A stretch of 64,000 nucleotides of DNA, taken from Paenibacillus sp. 32O-W. Lineage in GTDB: Bacteria; Bacillota; Bacilli; Paenibacillales; NBRC-103111. Within the stretch, counting starts at the first letter, position 1. The number at the start of each line of letters is the position of its first letter. The DNA lies in the NCBI RefSeq assembly GCF_007679495.1, contig NZ_VEGP01000014.1, forward strand, positions 36,313 to 100,312, given 5' to 3'. Below are positions 16,510 to 25,551 of this stretch, piece after piece. The notes beneath the pieces are model-generated. The model saw only the letters and a list, made by a program, of their open reading frames with translations, was not told the origin of the DNA and did not search any database. The translations under genes were made by a program, and so were the position numbers.

Positions 16510-18363
16510 TCATTCCCCTTTCGTTTGAAGAAGATACCCTTTGGACATGGCTAATCGGTTCATCTGCTTTATCTGGCGAATTGCCCCGATCTGGGAGCGG
16601 GTTCTGTCTTCCGCCGCGAAGAATACCCTTCCGTCTGGGTCATCCTTCGATCTTCCAGCTCGTCCGGCCATCTGCACAAGGGAAGCTTCATCGAATAATT
16701 CGGCATCCGCATTCAGAATAAATACATCGGTCCGCGGAACCGTTACTCCCCTCTCCAGAATGGTCGTTGTCACCAGCATTCTGATCTTGCTCTGACGGAA
16801 GAGGATGACCTTCTCCGCTCTAAAAGGATCCATGGAGGAGGTCCCCTCGATCACAATGTTCGGGAAAGCTTCTCTCAACAGCTTCACTAGCGGCTCGACC
16901 CATTTAATCTTCGAGATGAAGATAAACAGCTGAGCCCCTCTTTCTACGGATAATTGCAGTTCCTTCAGCAAATTTGCGGGCAGCGACTGCTTCTGAACAC
17001 AAGAAGCCACCGATTTCATTCGAATAAGGTTCGGGACAGGAAGCGGGTGTCTGTGATATCGAACAGGTACTTTGACATGTGGAAGCTTTTTGCGGGCTGC
17101 GGCCTTTTGCATCGGTGGAGGAGGGGTTGCTGAGAGGAATATCGTTCTTCCTTGCTCAGCCAAGGCTTTGCGCGCCGCGTACTGTAGCATGGGATTGTTA
17201 TGATACGGGAAAGCATCGAGTTCGTCGATAATGGCCATGTCAAAATATCCGTGAAAGCGAAGAAGCTGATGGGTCGTGGCCAGAGTAATATCCCCCTGCT
17301 CCCACTTCTGCGGGCTCCCTCCGTATAGTGTCACGAGGGAATATTCGGGAAAGGCAGCTTGGAGTCTCGGCATCAATTCCAATACAACATCCTTGCGCGG
17401 AGTCGCTATCAGCACCCGATGGCCGCGATGGAGCTCATGTTCTATTAATGGAAAAATCATCTCCGTCTTCCCTGCCCCCGTGACGGCCCAAATCAGGAAC
17501 GTATTGTCCTCTGATTGTCTGGAATGCTTCCTGGCACCTGATCGTGAAGCCAGGAAATCTAATCCGGCATAGGACGCTTCCGTTTGAGCCGGACTTAGAC
17601 CCCACCGTTCCTGGAGATGCTGCTTCAATTGCTCTCCCAGAGGCACGGTATCATCCGATGCAGATGGACTGCCTTGCATCCGGATTCCCTGGACAAATAA
17701 AGAACAAAACCGGACTCGCCCCATATTGAGGCATTCTTCGCAGTACGGACAGGGCTGTCCGCAGTGGAGACATTCAGACCAGAACATCCGGCTTTCATCG
17801 GTTCCGCATCTTCTGCACCGGTAGCCCAGCGTTTTTTTCCAGCCTTTCCTTCGAACGACTTTATCCATCCCATTTCCCAACAAGATCCATCCCTGCAAAT
17901 AAGCCAACTGAATAGCGCGGCGGAGCTCCCTCTTTCCCAATAATAGATTATCGTAGCCAAGCAACGACTGAATCTCTTCATACAAAAGAGACCGGCCCTG
18001 CAACCGTCCTGCCGCTTTCTTGGTTATTTGAAGAATCTCCGTATCTATTATTTCGTCATTTTCTTCGCTTTCTATTAGCTGAAATTGAATAGGGTTTATT
18101 TGCAAGCCTACAGGTTCCTTGCGGATTCGGCGCTCCAACTCCTCCTTAGCGGAGGAAAGCTGATGAAGGGAAATCGGCTGATTCGACAAATTCTCTATCA
18201 ACCAGGCAGCCTGTCCAACAGATAGCTCCGGCTCTATTCGAATCAAACGATTTGCCCTACGGCCTTGCCCGCCTAACCAATAAGAGACATCCATTTGAAA
18301 ATCCAGCGAGAGCTTCCATCTCCATTCTCCCTGGATTTGAACCGAGTATACAGTTACTTTCAT
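16510..18363 (-). CDS. comFA: DNA uptake helicase/translocase ComFA
   Basis: 617 residues. A poorly conserved N-terminal region (about 1-170) is followed by a four-cysteine-pair zinc finger (CRRC, CLHC, CPYC, C) at about 183-220. The helicase core has Walker A AVTGAGKTEMIF, Walker B IIDELDAFPY, motif III FLSATPP and motif VI QMAGRAGRS. ComFA is thought to drive single-stranded DNA import on the cytoplasmic side. An aaggaagg ribosome site precedes the ATG. The unit is comFA-comFC. Confidence 0.95.
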   Translation of the reverse strand: MKVTVYSVQIQGEWRWKLSLDFQMDVSYWLGGQGRRANRLIRIEPELSVGQAAWLIENLSNQPISLHQLSSAKEELERRIRKEPVGLQINPIQFQLIESEENDEIIDTEILQITKKAAGRLQGRSLLYEEIQSLLGYDNLLLGKRELRRAIQLAYLQGWILLGNGMDKVVRRKGWKKTLGYRCRRCGTDESRMFWSECLHCGQPCPYCEECLNMGRVRFCSLFVQGIRMQGSPSASDDTVPLGEQLKQHLQERWGLSPAQTEASYAGLDFLASRSGARKHSRQSEDNTFLIWAVTGAGKTEMIFPLIEHELHRGHRVLIATPRKDVVLELMPRLQAAFPEYSLVTLYGGSPQKWEQGDITLATTHQLLRFHGYFDMAIIDELDAFPYHNNPMLQYAARKALAEQGRTIFLSATPPPPMQKAAARKKLPHVKVPVRYHRHPLPVPNLIRMKSVASCVQKQSLPANLLKELQLSVERGAQLFIFISKIKWVEPLVKLLREAFPNIVIEGTSSMDPFRAEKVILFRQSKIRMLVTTTILERGVTVPRTDVFILNADAELFDEASLVQMAGRAGRSKDDPDGRVFFAAEDRTRSQIGAIRQIKQMNRLAMSKGYLLQTKGE

Positions 18364-18390
18364 GAATTCCTTCCTTTTCCACGTAAGCGT

Positions 18391-18834
18391 TTACCAACGC
18401 AAGGTTGTTAATGGTTTCTGCGTACTTTGCTGCAACGATACGATATGAAGCGTCTCTTCCTGGTGAGCCCGAATGTACTCCTCAAAACCGGCGACAGATT
18501 CATAGATTTCTAAATCCTCCCGGCTCCTTCTTACCCTGCGGGCAATCTCCAGCGTTTCATCCGTCGAACCATCGTCGAATACGGCAACCTTAATTTGGCG
18601 TCCCCTCAACCAGGAAGTAAATAATAAGGAATATAAATACCACTCTATTAAGTTCGCATTATTTTTCGTAGTGAAAATAAACCTCGTAACCTTCGACGTT
18701 CCTCGTTGTTGTTGGAAATAGCAGACCAGGTGGACAACCAAAACAGCGGCCCCATAAACTCCGCCTATAAAAAGCAACCCAATCCCCATAGCGGCTACCC
18801 TCCTTATGGAGATAGTATATGCCGCCATGAGCAA
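18391..18834 (-). CDS. Small membrane-anchored protein with GT2-like motif
   Basis: 147 residues. One hydrophobic segment near residues 14-38 is followed by a soluble part with TRFIFTTKNNANLIEWYLYSLL and KVAVFDDGSTDETLEIARRV. The FDDGSTD motif resembles the nucleotide-sugar site of GT-A (family 2) glycosyltransferases, but the protein is less than half their usual length and lacks the acceptor domain. The start is TTG at 18834 or ATG at 18828; the ribosome site (gtagga) overlaps the degU stop, so it is probably coexpressed with degU. No known competence or flagellar function. It replaces yviA, found here in B. subtilis. Confidence 0.7.
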   Translation of the reverse strand: MLMAAYTISIRRVAAMGIGLLFIGGVYGAAVLVVHLVCYFQQQRGTSKVTRFIFTTKNNANLIEWYLYSLLFTSWLRGRQIKVAVFDDGSTDETLEIARRVRRSREDLEIYESVAGFEEYIRAHQEETLHIVSLQQSTQKPLTTLRW

Positions 18835-18842
18835 TCGGGTTC

Positions 18843-19577
18843 CTACAACGTTACCCAGCCATTCTTAATCGCAATGATTACCGCTTGGGTACGATCGTCC
18901 ACTTCCAATTTTTGCAAAATGCTGCTCACATGGTTCTTTACTGTTTTCTCGCTAATGAATAAAAATTCCCCTATTGCCTTGTTGCTCTTGCCTTCCGCCA
19001 TTAATCGAAGCACTTCCGCTTCTCTCCGCGTCAGCGGACTATTAGGTGAATGAATATATTTGACCCCTGCTTCATTAACTACGGAACCGTCCGAGGAATT
19101 CCCGCTATCTTCCAGGTAGGTCATGCGCCGCAACTGATTAATCAGTTTACCGGTTACTTTAGGATGAATATAGGCATGTCCAGAAACGACGGATCGGATT
19201 GCATTGATTAGAGATTCAGCTTCCATATCCTTCAGCAGATAACCGGAAGCCCCTTTCCGCAAAGTTTCAAAAACATAGCTTTCATCATCATGAATCGAAA
19301 GGATAATTACTTTAATCGATGGAAAAATTTCCTTCAATCTTTGGGTCGCGGTGACTCCGTTCTCTACCGGCATATTAATGTCCATTAGAACAATATCCGG
19401 ATTTAACGAATTGCACAGCTCGATGACCTGAATACCGTCCCCGCATTCTCCAATGACTTCGAGATCGCTTTCCATATTGATAATTCTTTTGACACCTTCA
19501 CGAAATAGCTGATGGTCGTCAGCAAGCAGCAGCTTAACGGTTTTCTTAGGATTTTCGGTAATGACCATCCATTTCAT
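18843..19577 (-). CDS. degU: Two-component response regulator DegU
   Basis: NarL/FixJ-type regulator of exoenzyme production, competence and motility. 244 residues: a receiver domain (about 14-135) with acidic pocket LADDH, phosphoacceptor D66 in VLMDINMP and K in SGYLLKDM, then a LuxR-type helix-turn-helix (about 180-240, LTRREAEVLRLMAEGKSNKAIGEFL). The start ATG overlaps the degS stop (ATGA), so it is translationally coupled to its kinase. ATG at codon 4 is an alternative start. Confidence 0.96.
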   Translation of the reverse strand: MKWMVITENPKKTVKLLLADDHQLFREGVKRIINMESDLEVIGECGDGIQVIELCNSLNPDIVLMDINMPVENGVTATQRLKEIFPSIKVIILSIHDDESYVFETLRKGASGYLLKDMEAESLINAIRSVVSGHAYIHPKVTGKLINQLRRMTYLEDSGNSSDGSVVNEAGVKYIHSPNSPLTRREAEVLRLMAEGKSNKAIGEFLFISEKTVKNHVSSILQKLEVDDRTQAVIIAIKNGWVTL

Positions 19578-20728
19578 TCCTCCCTTTGCTCAGGATTAAT
19601 CGGAATCAGCATTGTAATTTTGGTGCCTTCGCCTTTTTTCGACTCAATGTCGATTTTCCCTTCCAGCAAGTCGATCCGTTCCTGCATCCCTATCAGACCG
19701 TAGTGGCTGCTAGTGATCATCTTAGACTCCATCTCCTCGACATTAAACCCAATTCCGTTATCTTTAATAACGATTTGGGTCATATGCTTCTGAAAGGTTA
19801 TCGTTAATGAGATATAGGTGGCTTTAGCATGCTTCAATACATTGGAGAATGCCTCTTGAATCAGACGGTATACGGCTACCTCCATCTCGGATGGAAGCCG
19901 TTTCTCCCTTCCCGCTAATTCAAATCGCGTTCTTATTTTCGATTTCTCTTCAAAATCCTGTACAAATTTGTGAAGGGTGGGGATTAGGCCTAAATCGTCC
20001 AGGGCCATAGGGCGGAGGTTGAAAATCATTTTGCGGACCTCTTCCAGCCCGTCTCTTACCTGACCTTTAAGATCGCTCAGTTCTTCCTTTACCGAATCTA
20101 GATTTTCTTGACTCAGCATCCGTTCCGCTATCTCCGTTCTCAGAACAACATGGGCCATCGTTTGAGCTAAACCGTCATGAATTTCCCGCGCAATCCGCTT
20201 CCGTTCTTCTTCCTGTGCCATAATAATTTTCAAGCCAAGCATCTGTCTGTTCTTGGCTGATTCCAACATACGCGTAACCTGATTTAAATCACCGGATAAG
20301 TACTCCAGAACGACATTCATCTGGGAAACCAGCGTCTCCGCACGTTCCACCTGCCGTTCCACACTGCGAATCCGCTTCTGCAGATCATCCCGGCGCATCT
20401 TCAAATGATGCTCCTTCTCCCTGTATATGGTTAGCTGCAATTGTAATTGGGTTGCCGCTTCGTAAGCAATCCGGATATCCTCTTCCGTGAAGCGGTGAAA
20501 ATCCCGGCTTACCTCCGTAAGCCGAATTCTCGATCTTCGGTAGTCCAGCTCAAGCTTATCCACTTGTTGAATGGTCAACGTGGTCTCCTCTATCACCTGT
20601 TGAAGCTCACGGTTCAGGGCATCCAGTTCATTGCGGGCGCTTTCACTGATCTCATATATTTTATACTTGCTGCTTTCCATTACATGAATGGCGTCCTTAA
20701 TGACACGATCTATGGCATCTACCTTCAC
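19574..20728 (-). CDS. degS: Cytoplasmic sensor histidine kinase DegS
   Basis: 384 residues without membrane segments, as in B. subtilis DegS. A long coiled-coil sensor region (about 30-165) is followed by a HisKA_3 dimerisation domain with phosphoacceptor H184 in REIHDGLAQT and an HATPase domain with IKDNGIGFNVEEM and HYGLIGMQERI. It phosphorylates DegU. The likely start is GTG at 20728, with only a weak purine-rich site upstream. A palindrome at 20888-20910 lies in the upstream intergenic region. Confidence 0.96.
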   Translation of the reverse strand: MKVDAIDRVIKDAIHVMESSKYKIYEISESARNELDALNRELQQVIEETTLTIQQVDKLELDYRRSRIRLTEVSRDFHRFTEEDIRIAYEAATQLQLQLTIYREKEHHLKMRRDDLQKRIRSVERQVERAETLVSQMNVVLEYLSGDLNQVTRMLESAKNRQMLGLKIIMAQEEERKRIAREIHDGLAQTMAHVVLRTEIAERMLSQENLDSVKEELSDLKGQVRDGLEEVRKMIFNLRPMALDDLGLIPTLHKFVQDFEEKSKIRTRFELAGREKRLPSEMEVAVYRLIQEAFSNVLKHAKATYISLTITFQKHMTQIVIKDNGIGFNVEEMESKMITSSHYGLIGMQERIDLLEGKIDIESKKGEGTKITMLIPINPEQREE

Positions 20729-20887
20729 TCTATCCCACTCTATCCTTTACCCCTTTAACTCATCGGGTTATTCCCTCAATGATACTATACTAACACATTT
20801 CGGAAACATTTGAAGAGTTTCGATGGAACTATTTTACCATATTTACATGCCACTTAAAGGACGCCATGCAGAAGTTTTACAAGAATT

Positions 20888-20910
20888 GTCGAATTTTTCA
20901 AAAATTCGAC
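20888..20910. repeat. 23-nt perfect palindrome upstream of degS
   Basis: gtcgaattttt (20888-20898) is the exact complement of aaaaattcgac (20900-20910) around a single central base. It lies in the 244-bp gap between degS and the glycosidase gene, about 160 nt before degS. It has no following T-run on the minus strand. It could be an operator or a weak terminator of the upstream gene. Confidence 0.5.
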
Positions 20911-20972
20911 CTTGTTTTATCGATCTATAAGCTTAATTTAGTTCCAACCCTTATTGGAATTTCTAGTTCAAA

Positions 20973-23630
20973 CTACTCCAGTGTGACAGTAAGTGTCTCC
21001 TGATCCCAAGAAACTTTCCAGCCAAAGTTTTCTGTCAAAATTCTTAGAGGCATCATTGTGCGCTCATTCATTAATTGTGGAGGTACTTCGGCGGTAACCA
21101 CTTTGCCGTTAACCACCAGATCCAGTTGATCCAGCCATAGTTCAGCCATCTGTCCGTCTTTAAAAATCGTCACTTTCCGTTCGGTATCCCCTTCGTTCCA
21201 AGGAATGACCTCGCCGCCGAGGGCCTCCACTACAAAACGAACAGGCACCAATGTATTTCCGCTAATGAGTACCGGGGCTTGGTCAATCGTCATGCTCTCA
21301 CCGTTGACCGTAATCTTCGGCTCATCGATAGTCAGGCTTACTTTGTTTCGCTTAGGATTTGGGACTTCCGTCTTATAATGCAGCTTAATATCGTCTAATG
21401 CAACGGTTCCCTTACGGGCTCTATCCGCTCTTCCTTGCTCTATGTCCGCAATATAAATTCGCTTCAATTGTACCGGATAAGCCATGTCCAGATTGGAGAA
21501 GTTCCCCTTCACCGTTTTCCAACCATCCCAGTTTATCTCTTTGGCGAGATCTACCCGATGGGTTTGGCCGGCTGCATCAATTAGTTCTGCACGTAACCAA
21601 TTGCCGCTGTTATCGCCCCACACATTAACACTCATCGATTGGGGCTCGCCTTCCAGCAATACACCTTCTTGTCCAAAATCAGCGTATGCCGCCAAAGTTC
21701 CTGTTTCAGCAATCAATTCATAGTCCATTTGTACCGCATAGTTATCCATTGCCAAGCCAAACATTCCCGCTACTCGACTTATCTCGCCAGTTACACCTTC
21801 TGTAGAGCTGAAGGATACCGCCGGATTACTCTGTCCAAAATCAGCCCAAAGCTTCTCCGACCCCAGCGGCAGATTCAGAATCGTGCTGAAACCGTCATAA
21901 CTGGCAATCAACTGTCCTGCACTTGTTCCTTGAATATCGGTAATATGAAGAGTGTCTCCCTTGATTTCCCCTTGAAACCCTTTGATCTGCCATTGGAATG
22001 ATTCCGCGGGAACGGTTCTTTCTGTGCCGTCTTTTAATTTGGCCTTAACGGACAATTGAATCTCTTCGTTATTCATCAGCACTCCACTGGAAGGCTGTAT
22101 GGTCAAGCTTTCAATATCTTCCCTGCGAACAACATCCACCTCTTTGCTGGAGGTAGCTTGTCCTGACGAGACGGAAATCGTAGCTTTCCCCGCTTGCGTA
22201 AGTGTGAAGACGTTGTTTTCGAAGGTACCCATGCCATCCGTACTACTCCAAACCGCGTTGTCGTCCAAATTTGTAATCGGGTTATAATAAGTATCATAGC
22301 CTCTTGCGTAATAAGCTGCCGATTCATTGACGAATAATTTCTTCGGTCCGGAAATGTTCAATCCAAGCGCTTCTCCCTTAGGGGCAAGAGTGTATACACC
22401 AATCCCATTAACAATTTCGCGCTGATAGTTAGACTCTGGAGCAGCAACCAACTCCACACCGGTTTCCCCAAGCGGGCGGGCTACCATCTGGGAGGAACCT
22501 CCGCCGTCCAGATTCATTCCTTTCCAGATTCCAATCTGGGTCATAACATCCTGCATTTCGGCAAAGCTCATTCCATCACTGTTCGCATTATCTTCCACAT
22601 TTATAAGATAAACATATTTTTCATCCTGGGAGTAACCAATTGCGGTACGCGCCCTGGCCTTTGTGTAATCCGCATCTTTTCTAGACAAGGCTGCAGGCTG
22701 CCCATTATCCACTAGAATCGTATGACCACCGATCATCATTTGAAAATCTTCGGCATCGTACGGACGGCTGGGATCCCTCGGGACTATATTATAGGCAGAA
22801 TGAATGGGGTCTCCTATCTTCAAGTTATCCTGAACAAATTGTGCTCCTGCACCCGCTGCCCTAAGTATGTACCCGTCTTCGGGAGGTGCCATCTCAAAAA
22901 TTCCATTTACTTTAATATCTTGAATAATGCCGTTCTGAACCAGCACTTCCGTTGGAACCGTCACCCCATCATTGGCACGGTCTGAGCTTCCCCAAGAACT
23001 GGTATAGAGGAAAATACTATCTATCATACTGTGCTGCCCACTAGGTTCAAACCAATAGTAAGTTTTATTAACGCCACCCAAATAATAGCTATTTCCATTG
23101 GCGGCCGTAACCGATCCGGTGAAAGTAAACATATCAATGACCGGCTTGTTATCTTTGGTCAATCCAAAGCTGTAGAAGCCCGGCAGTTCATTCGGGGTAG
23201 CCATAATCTCTCCGCCGGACATTTGCGGTCCCATCGGAGCTAGGTTTGCTTTAGTATTATAGAAGTCTCCGTTCACTCCGGCTACGGCACCGGTCTCCAG
23301 CGCCATTTTCTTTACTGTATTTTTCGTTGTAAATTTGCCGCCTTTTCCGGTCATCACATCCAACTTGACCATAGGGTTTTCCAACGCTACTTCAATCACA
23401 TTGACGTTGACGTGAGCAGGCTTATTATTACGGGTAGACACCCAGTCGTATTTTTTCAGAATCGCACCAGCGGTAATAATCTCTTGCCCCTTATAAGTTA
23501 CAGTTCCGCTGGCAGAAGCTGTCTCAGCCGAAAAGGACCATGTCTGCAAAACCAGCATGAACGCTAATACCCAAGTCAAAGCTTTTACATAGCGTTTTTT
23601 TCTTTTTTTACGCTTCTCTTGCTGTTGCAT
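20973..23630 (-). CDS. Secreted phosphodiester glycosidase (NAGPA family) with copper-amine-oxidase-N1-type repeats
   Basis: 885 residues. A very basic N-terminus and hydrophobic stretch (about 14-40) form a signal peptide. The NAGPA domain (about 70-420) has GVNGDFYN and MNLDGGGSSQMVARP, the family signature. A beta-sandwich middle follows, then two C-terminal repeats (VPVRFVVEALGGEVIPWN and MPLRILTENFGWKVSWDQ) of the copper-amine-oxidase N-terminal/stalk type common in Paenibacillus surface proteins. It probably cleaves or binds a sugar-phosphodiester in the cell wall; the substrate cannot be read from sequence. It is separated from metK by the metK terminator. Confidence 0.88.
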   Translation of the reverse strand: MQQQEKRKKRKKRYVKALTWVLAFMLVLQTWSFSAETASASGTVTYKGQEIITAGAILKKYDWVSTRNNKPAHVNVNVIEVALENPMVKLDVMTGKGGKFTTKNTVKKMALETGAVAGVNGDFYNTKANLAPMGPQMSGGEIMATPNELPGFYSFGLTKDNKPVIDMFTFTGSVTAANGNSYYLGGVNKTYYWFEPSGQHSMIDSIFLYTSSWGSSDRANDGVTVPTEVLVQNGIIQDIKVNGIFEMAPPEDGYILRAAGAGAQFVQDNLKIGDPIHSAYNIVPRDPSRPYDAEDFQMMIGGHTILVDNGQPAALSRKDADYTKARARTAIGYSQDEKYVYLINVEDNANSDGMSFAEMQDVMTQIGIWKGMNLDGGGSSQMVARPLGETGVELVAAPESNYQREIVNGIGVYTLAPKGEALGLNISGPKKLFVNESAAYYARGYDTYYNPITNLDDNAVWSSTDGMGTFENNVFTLTQAGKATISVSSGQATSSKEVDVVRREDIESLTIQPSSGVLMNNEEIQLSVKAKLKDGTERTVPAESFQWQIKGFQGEIKGDTLHITDIQGTSAGQLIASYDGFSTILNLPLGSEKLWADFGQSNPAVSFSSTEGVTGEISRVAGMFGLAMDNYAVQMDYELIAETGTLAAYADFGQEGVLLEGEPQSMSVNVWGDNSGNWLRAELIDAAGQTHRVDLAKEINWDGWKTVKGNFSNLDMAYPVQLKRIYIADIEQGRADRARKGTVALDDIKLHYKTEVPNPKRNKVSLTIDEPKITVNGESMTIDQAPVLISGNTLVPVRFVVEALGGEVIPWNEGDTERKVTIFKDGQMAELWLDQLDLVVNGKVVTAEVPPQLMNERTMMPLRILTENFGWKVSWDQETLTVTLE

Positions 23631-23720
23631 TTGCTTTTCTCTCCTCCAAATTTATTAGTCTCTCATTCTTTTTCTCTAGTATTAGACTCTACTTATAGGT
23701 AAAAAGTTACGTTAATCAAC

Positions 23721-23750
23721 AAAAAAACGCCTATTAGGAAAAATAGGCGT
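23721..23750 (-). terminator. Intrinsic terminator of metK
   Basis: A 9-bp stem (acgcctatt 23727-23735 with aataggcgt 23742-23750, loop 6 nt) is followed on the minus strand by a T-run (23721-23727). Confidence 0.9.
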
Positions 23751-23822
23751 CGGAATTTTGTCGAATTAAGTTAATTTATACTTTGAAAAGCAATCGATGC
23801 TGTTATTTTATATCTGTGTAAT

Positions 23823-25028
23823 TTAGTTCATTGCTTCCTGCTTAAGAATTTCGGCCTTATCCGTTCTTTCCCAAGGAAGATCAATGTCTGTCCGTCCAAA
23901 ATGGCCGTAAGCCGCTGTTTGCTTATAAATAGGATTTCTTAAACCAAGTTCCTTAATAATGCCTGCAGAGCGAAGGTCGAAATGTTTGCGAATGAGTTCA
24001 ACAAGCTTTGCTTCGCTTACTTTGCCTGTTCCGAATGTGTCTACACTTATGGAAACAGGGCGAGCTACTCCAATAGCATAGGCTAATTGAATTTCACACT
24101 TATCCGCAAGACCTGCAGCCACGATATTCTTTGCCACATATCGTGCGGCATAAGCGGCAGAGCGGTCAACCTTAGTCGGGTCTTTCCCCGAGAACGCTCC
24201 TCCGCCGTGGCGGGCATATCCGCCGTAAGTATCTACAATAATTTTACGACCGGTTAAGCCGGCATCCCCTTGAGGACCTCCAATAACAAATCGGCCTGTC
24301 GGATTAATGAAATACTTCGTATCTGCGTCCAAAAATTGTTCAGGAACTACTGGCAGGATAACATGCTCTTTAATATCCTTCTGAATTTGCTCCAATGTAA
24401 TATCTTCAGCATGCTGAGTAGACACAACGATAGTATCCACCCTTACCGGCTTGTCTCCTTCGTATTCGACCGTTACCTGCGTTTTCCCGTCTGGGCGCAG
24501 ATAGCTCAAAGTTCCATCTTTACGAACTTCGGCCAACCGGCGGGACAACCGATGGGCCAATGCAATCGGCATCGGCATGTATTCAGGAGTTTCATTCACG
24601 GCGAAACCGAACATAAGGCCTTGATCGCCTGCTCCAAGCGCTTCAATCTCTTCATCCGTCATCTGTCCCTCACGGGCTTCCAGAGCACGGTCAACCCCCT
24701 GAGCGATGTCAGCGGACTGTTCGTTTAAAGATGTTAAAACAGCGCAGGTTTTATAATCAAAACCATATTTTGCGCGAGTATATCCAATGTCCTTAATCGT
24801 ATTACGCACAATCGCAGGAATGTCCACATAATCCGCACGGCTCGAAATTTCCCCAATCACGAGAACGAGCCCTGTCGCTACAGATACTTCACATGCTACA
24901 CGAGCGTTAGGGTCTTCTTTAAGAAATGCATCTAAAACCGCGTCCGAAATCTGGTCACAAATCTTATCGGGATGACCTTCCGTCACCGATTCCGAAGTAA
25001 ATAAACGTCTATTACTTGAAGTCGTCAC
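23823..25028 (-). CDS. metK: S-adenosylmethionine synthetase
   Basis: Makes SAM from methionine and ATP. 401 residues from GTG at 25028, which follows a strong site (agggagg, 8 nt); the open frame extends to 25082 but that stretch is leader RNA overlapping a terminator-like hairpin. Signatures: [21 protein letters not shown] (N-terminal ATP/Mg site), [12 protein letters not shown] and [23 protein letters not shown]. It is monocistronic, with a perfect -35 promoter and a possible attenuator. No S-box (SAM-I) riboswitch fits in the leader of about 80 nt. Confidence 0.97.
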   Translation of the reverse strand: MTTSSNRRLFTSESVTEGHPDKICDQISDAVLDAFLKEDPNARVACEVSVATGLVLVIGEISSRADYVDIPAIVRNTIKDIGYTRAKYGFDYKTCAVLTSLNEQSADIAQGVDRALEAREGQMTDEEIEALGAGDQGLMFGFAVNETPEYMPMPIALAHRLSRRLAEVRKDGTLSYLRPDGKTQVTVEYEGDKPVRVDTIVVSTQHAEDITLEQIQKDIKEHVILPVVPEQFLDADTKYFINPTGRFVIGGPQGDAGLTGRKIIVDTYGGYARHGGGAFSGKDPTKVDRSAAYAARYVAKNIVAAGLADKCEIQLAYAIGVARPVSISVDTFGTGKVSEAKLVELIRKHFDLRSAGIIKELGLRNPIYKQTAAYGHFGRTDIDLPWERTDKAEILKQEAMN

Positions 25029-25062
25029 TTCTTCGACCTCCCTATTCAAATATGCTTTACAC

Positions 25063-25099
25063 AAAAAACCAACCTTCTCCAATTAGGAGAGATGGTTGG
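25063..25099 (-). terminator. Terminator-like hairpin inside the metK leader (candidate attenuator)
   Basis: ggagagatggttgg (25086-25099) pairs with ccaaccttctcc (25069-25080) with a 2-nt internal bulge, followed on the minus strand by six T residues (25068-25063). It lies downstream of the metK promoter and upstream of the GTG. A 17-codon ORF (ATG at about 25107 to TAA at about 25056) spans it, without an obvious ribosome site. Confidence 0.7.
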
Positions 25100-25116
25100 A
25101 ATACCTTCATTAATTC

Positions 25117-25145
25117 ATAGTACTTTATTTGTCTAAAGCTGTCAA
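25117..25145 (-). promoter_or_regulatory. SigA promoter of metK
   Basis: On the minus strand, TTGACA (25145-25140), a 17-nt spacer and TACTAT (25122-25117). Transcription would start near 25110. Confidence 0.82.
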
Positions 25146-25177
25146 TCGGTGACTTGCCTGATTTAGCGCGGAATTAT

Positions 25178-25462
25178 TTAGGATAAGGAAAAGAGAGCTT
25201 CTTCTGCTTTTTGGATCAATCTTTTGGTTATGGTACCACCAACAGCCCCCGTGTCCCGGGTGGCAATATGCCCCCAATAATCTTCACGAACCGCCGGGGA
25301 AGCAACGGATCCTAATTCTGCAGCGAATTCAGTATCCAACGCCGCTGTTTGATAATATTGCTGGCCCACCGGAAGCCCTAATTCAGCAGCAATTTCGTAT
25401 TTCATTTGATCCAAGGCCTGTTTGCTTGCAGGTACTACTTTATTGTTATTGGACTTTGCCAT
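25178..25462 (-). CDS. Alpha/beta-type small acid-soluble spore protein
   Basis: 94 residues from ATG at 25462, which has aaggaggtga 8 nt upstream; a 4-codon upstream extension overlaps that site. Family features: MKYEIAAELG near the N-terminus and GSVASPAVREDYWGHIATRDTGAVGGTITKRLI in the second half, including the GPR-type E-rich/A-E region (TEFAAELGS). These proteins coat spore DNA and are degraded at germination. It is longer than typical 60-75 residue SASPs. A catacta motif resembling a SigG -10 lies upstream but no convincing -35 was found. Confidence 0.9.
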   Translation of the reverse strand: MAKSNNNKVVPASKQALDQMKYEIAAELGLPVGQQYYQTAALDTEFAAELGSVASPAVREDYWGHIATRDTGAVGGTITKRLIQKAEEALFSLS

Positions 25463-25551
25463 TGCTAGAGTCACCTCCTTATATCGTGTAACCCTAGTAT
25501 GGCTTGTCCTTCGACCTACAAACGTATAACTTTATGCCATGAGGGGAAAAA

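Noticed and set aside
25029..25110. SAM-I (S-box) riboswitch before metK
   Set aside because: The leader is too short and lacks the conserved S-box core; only a simple hairpin is present.
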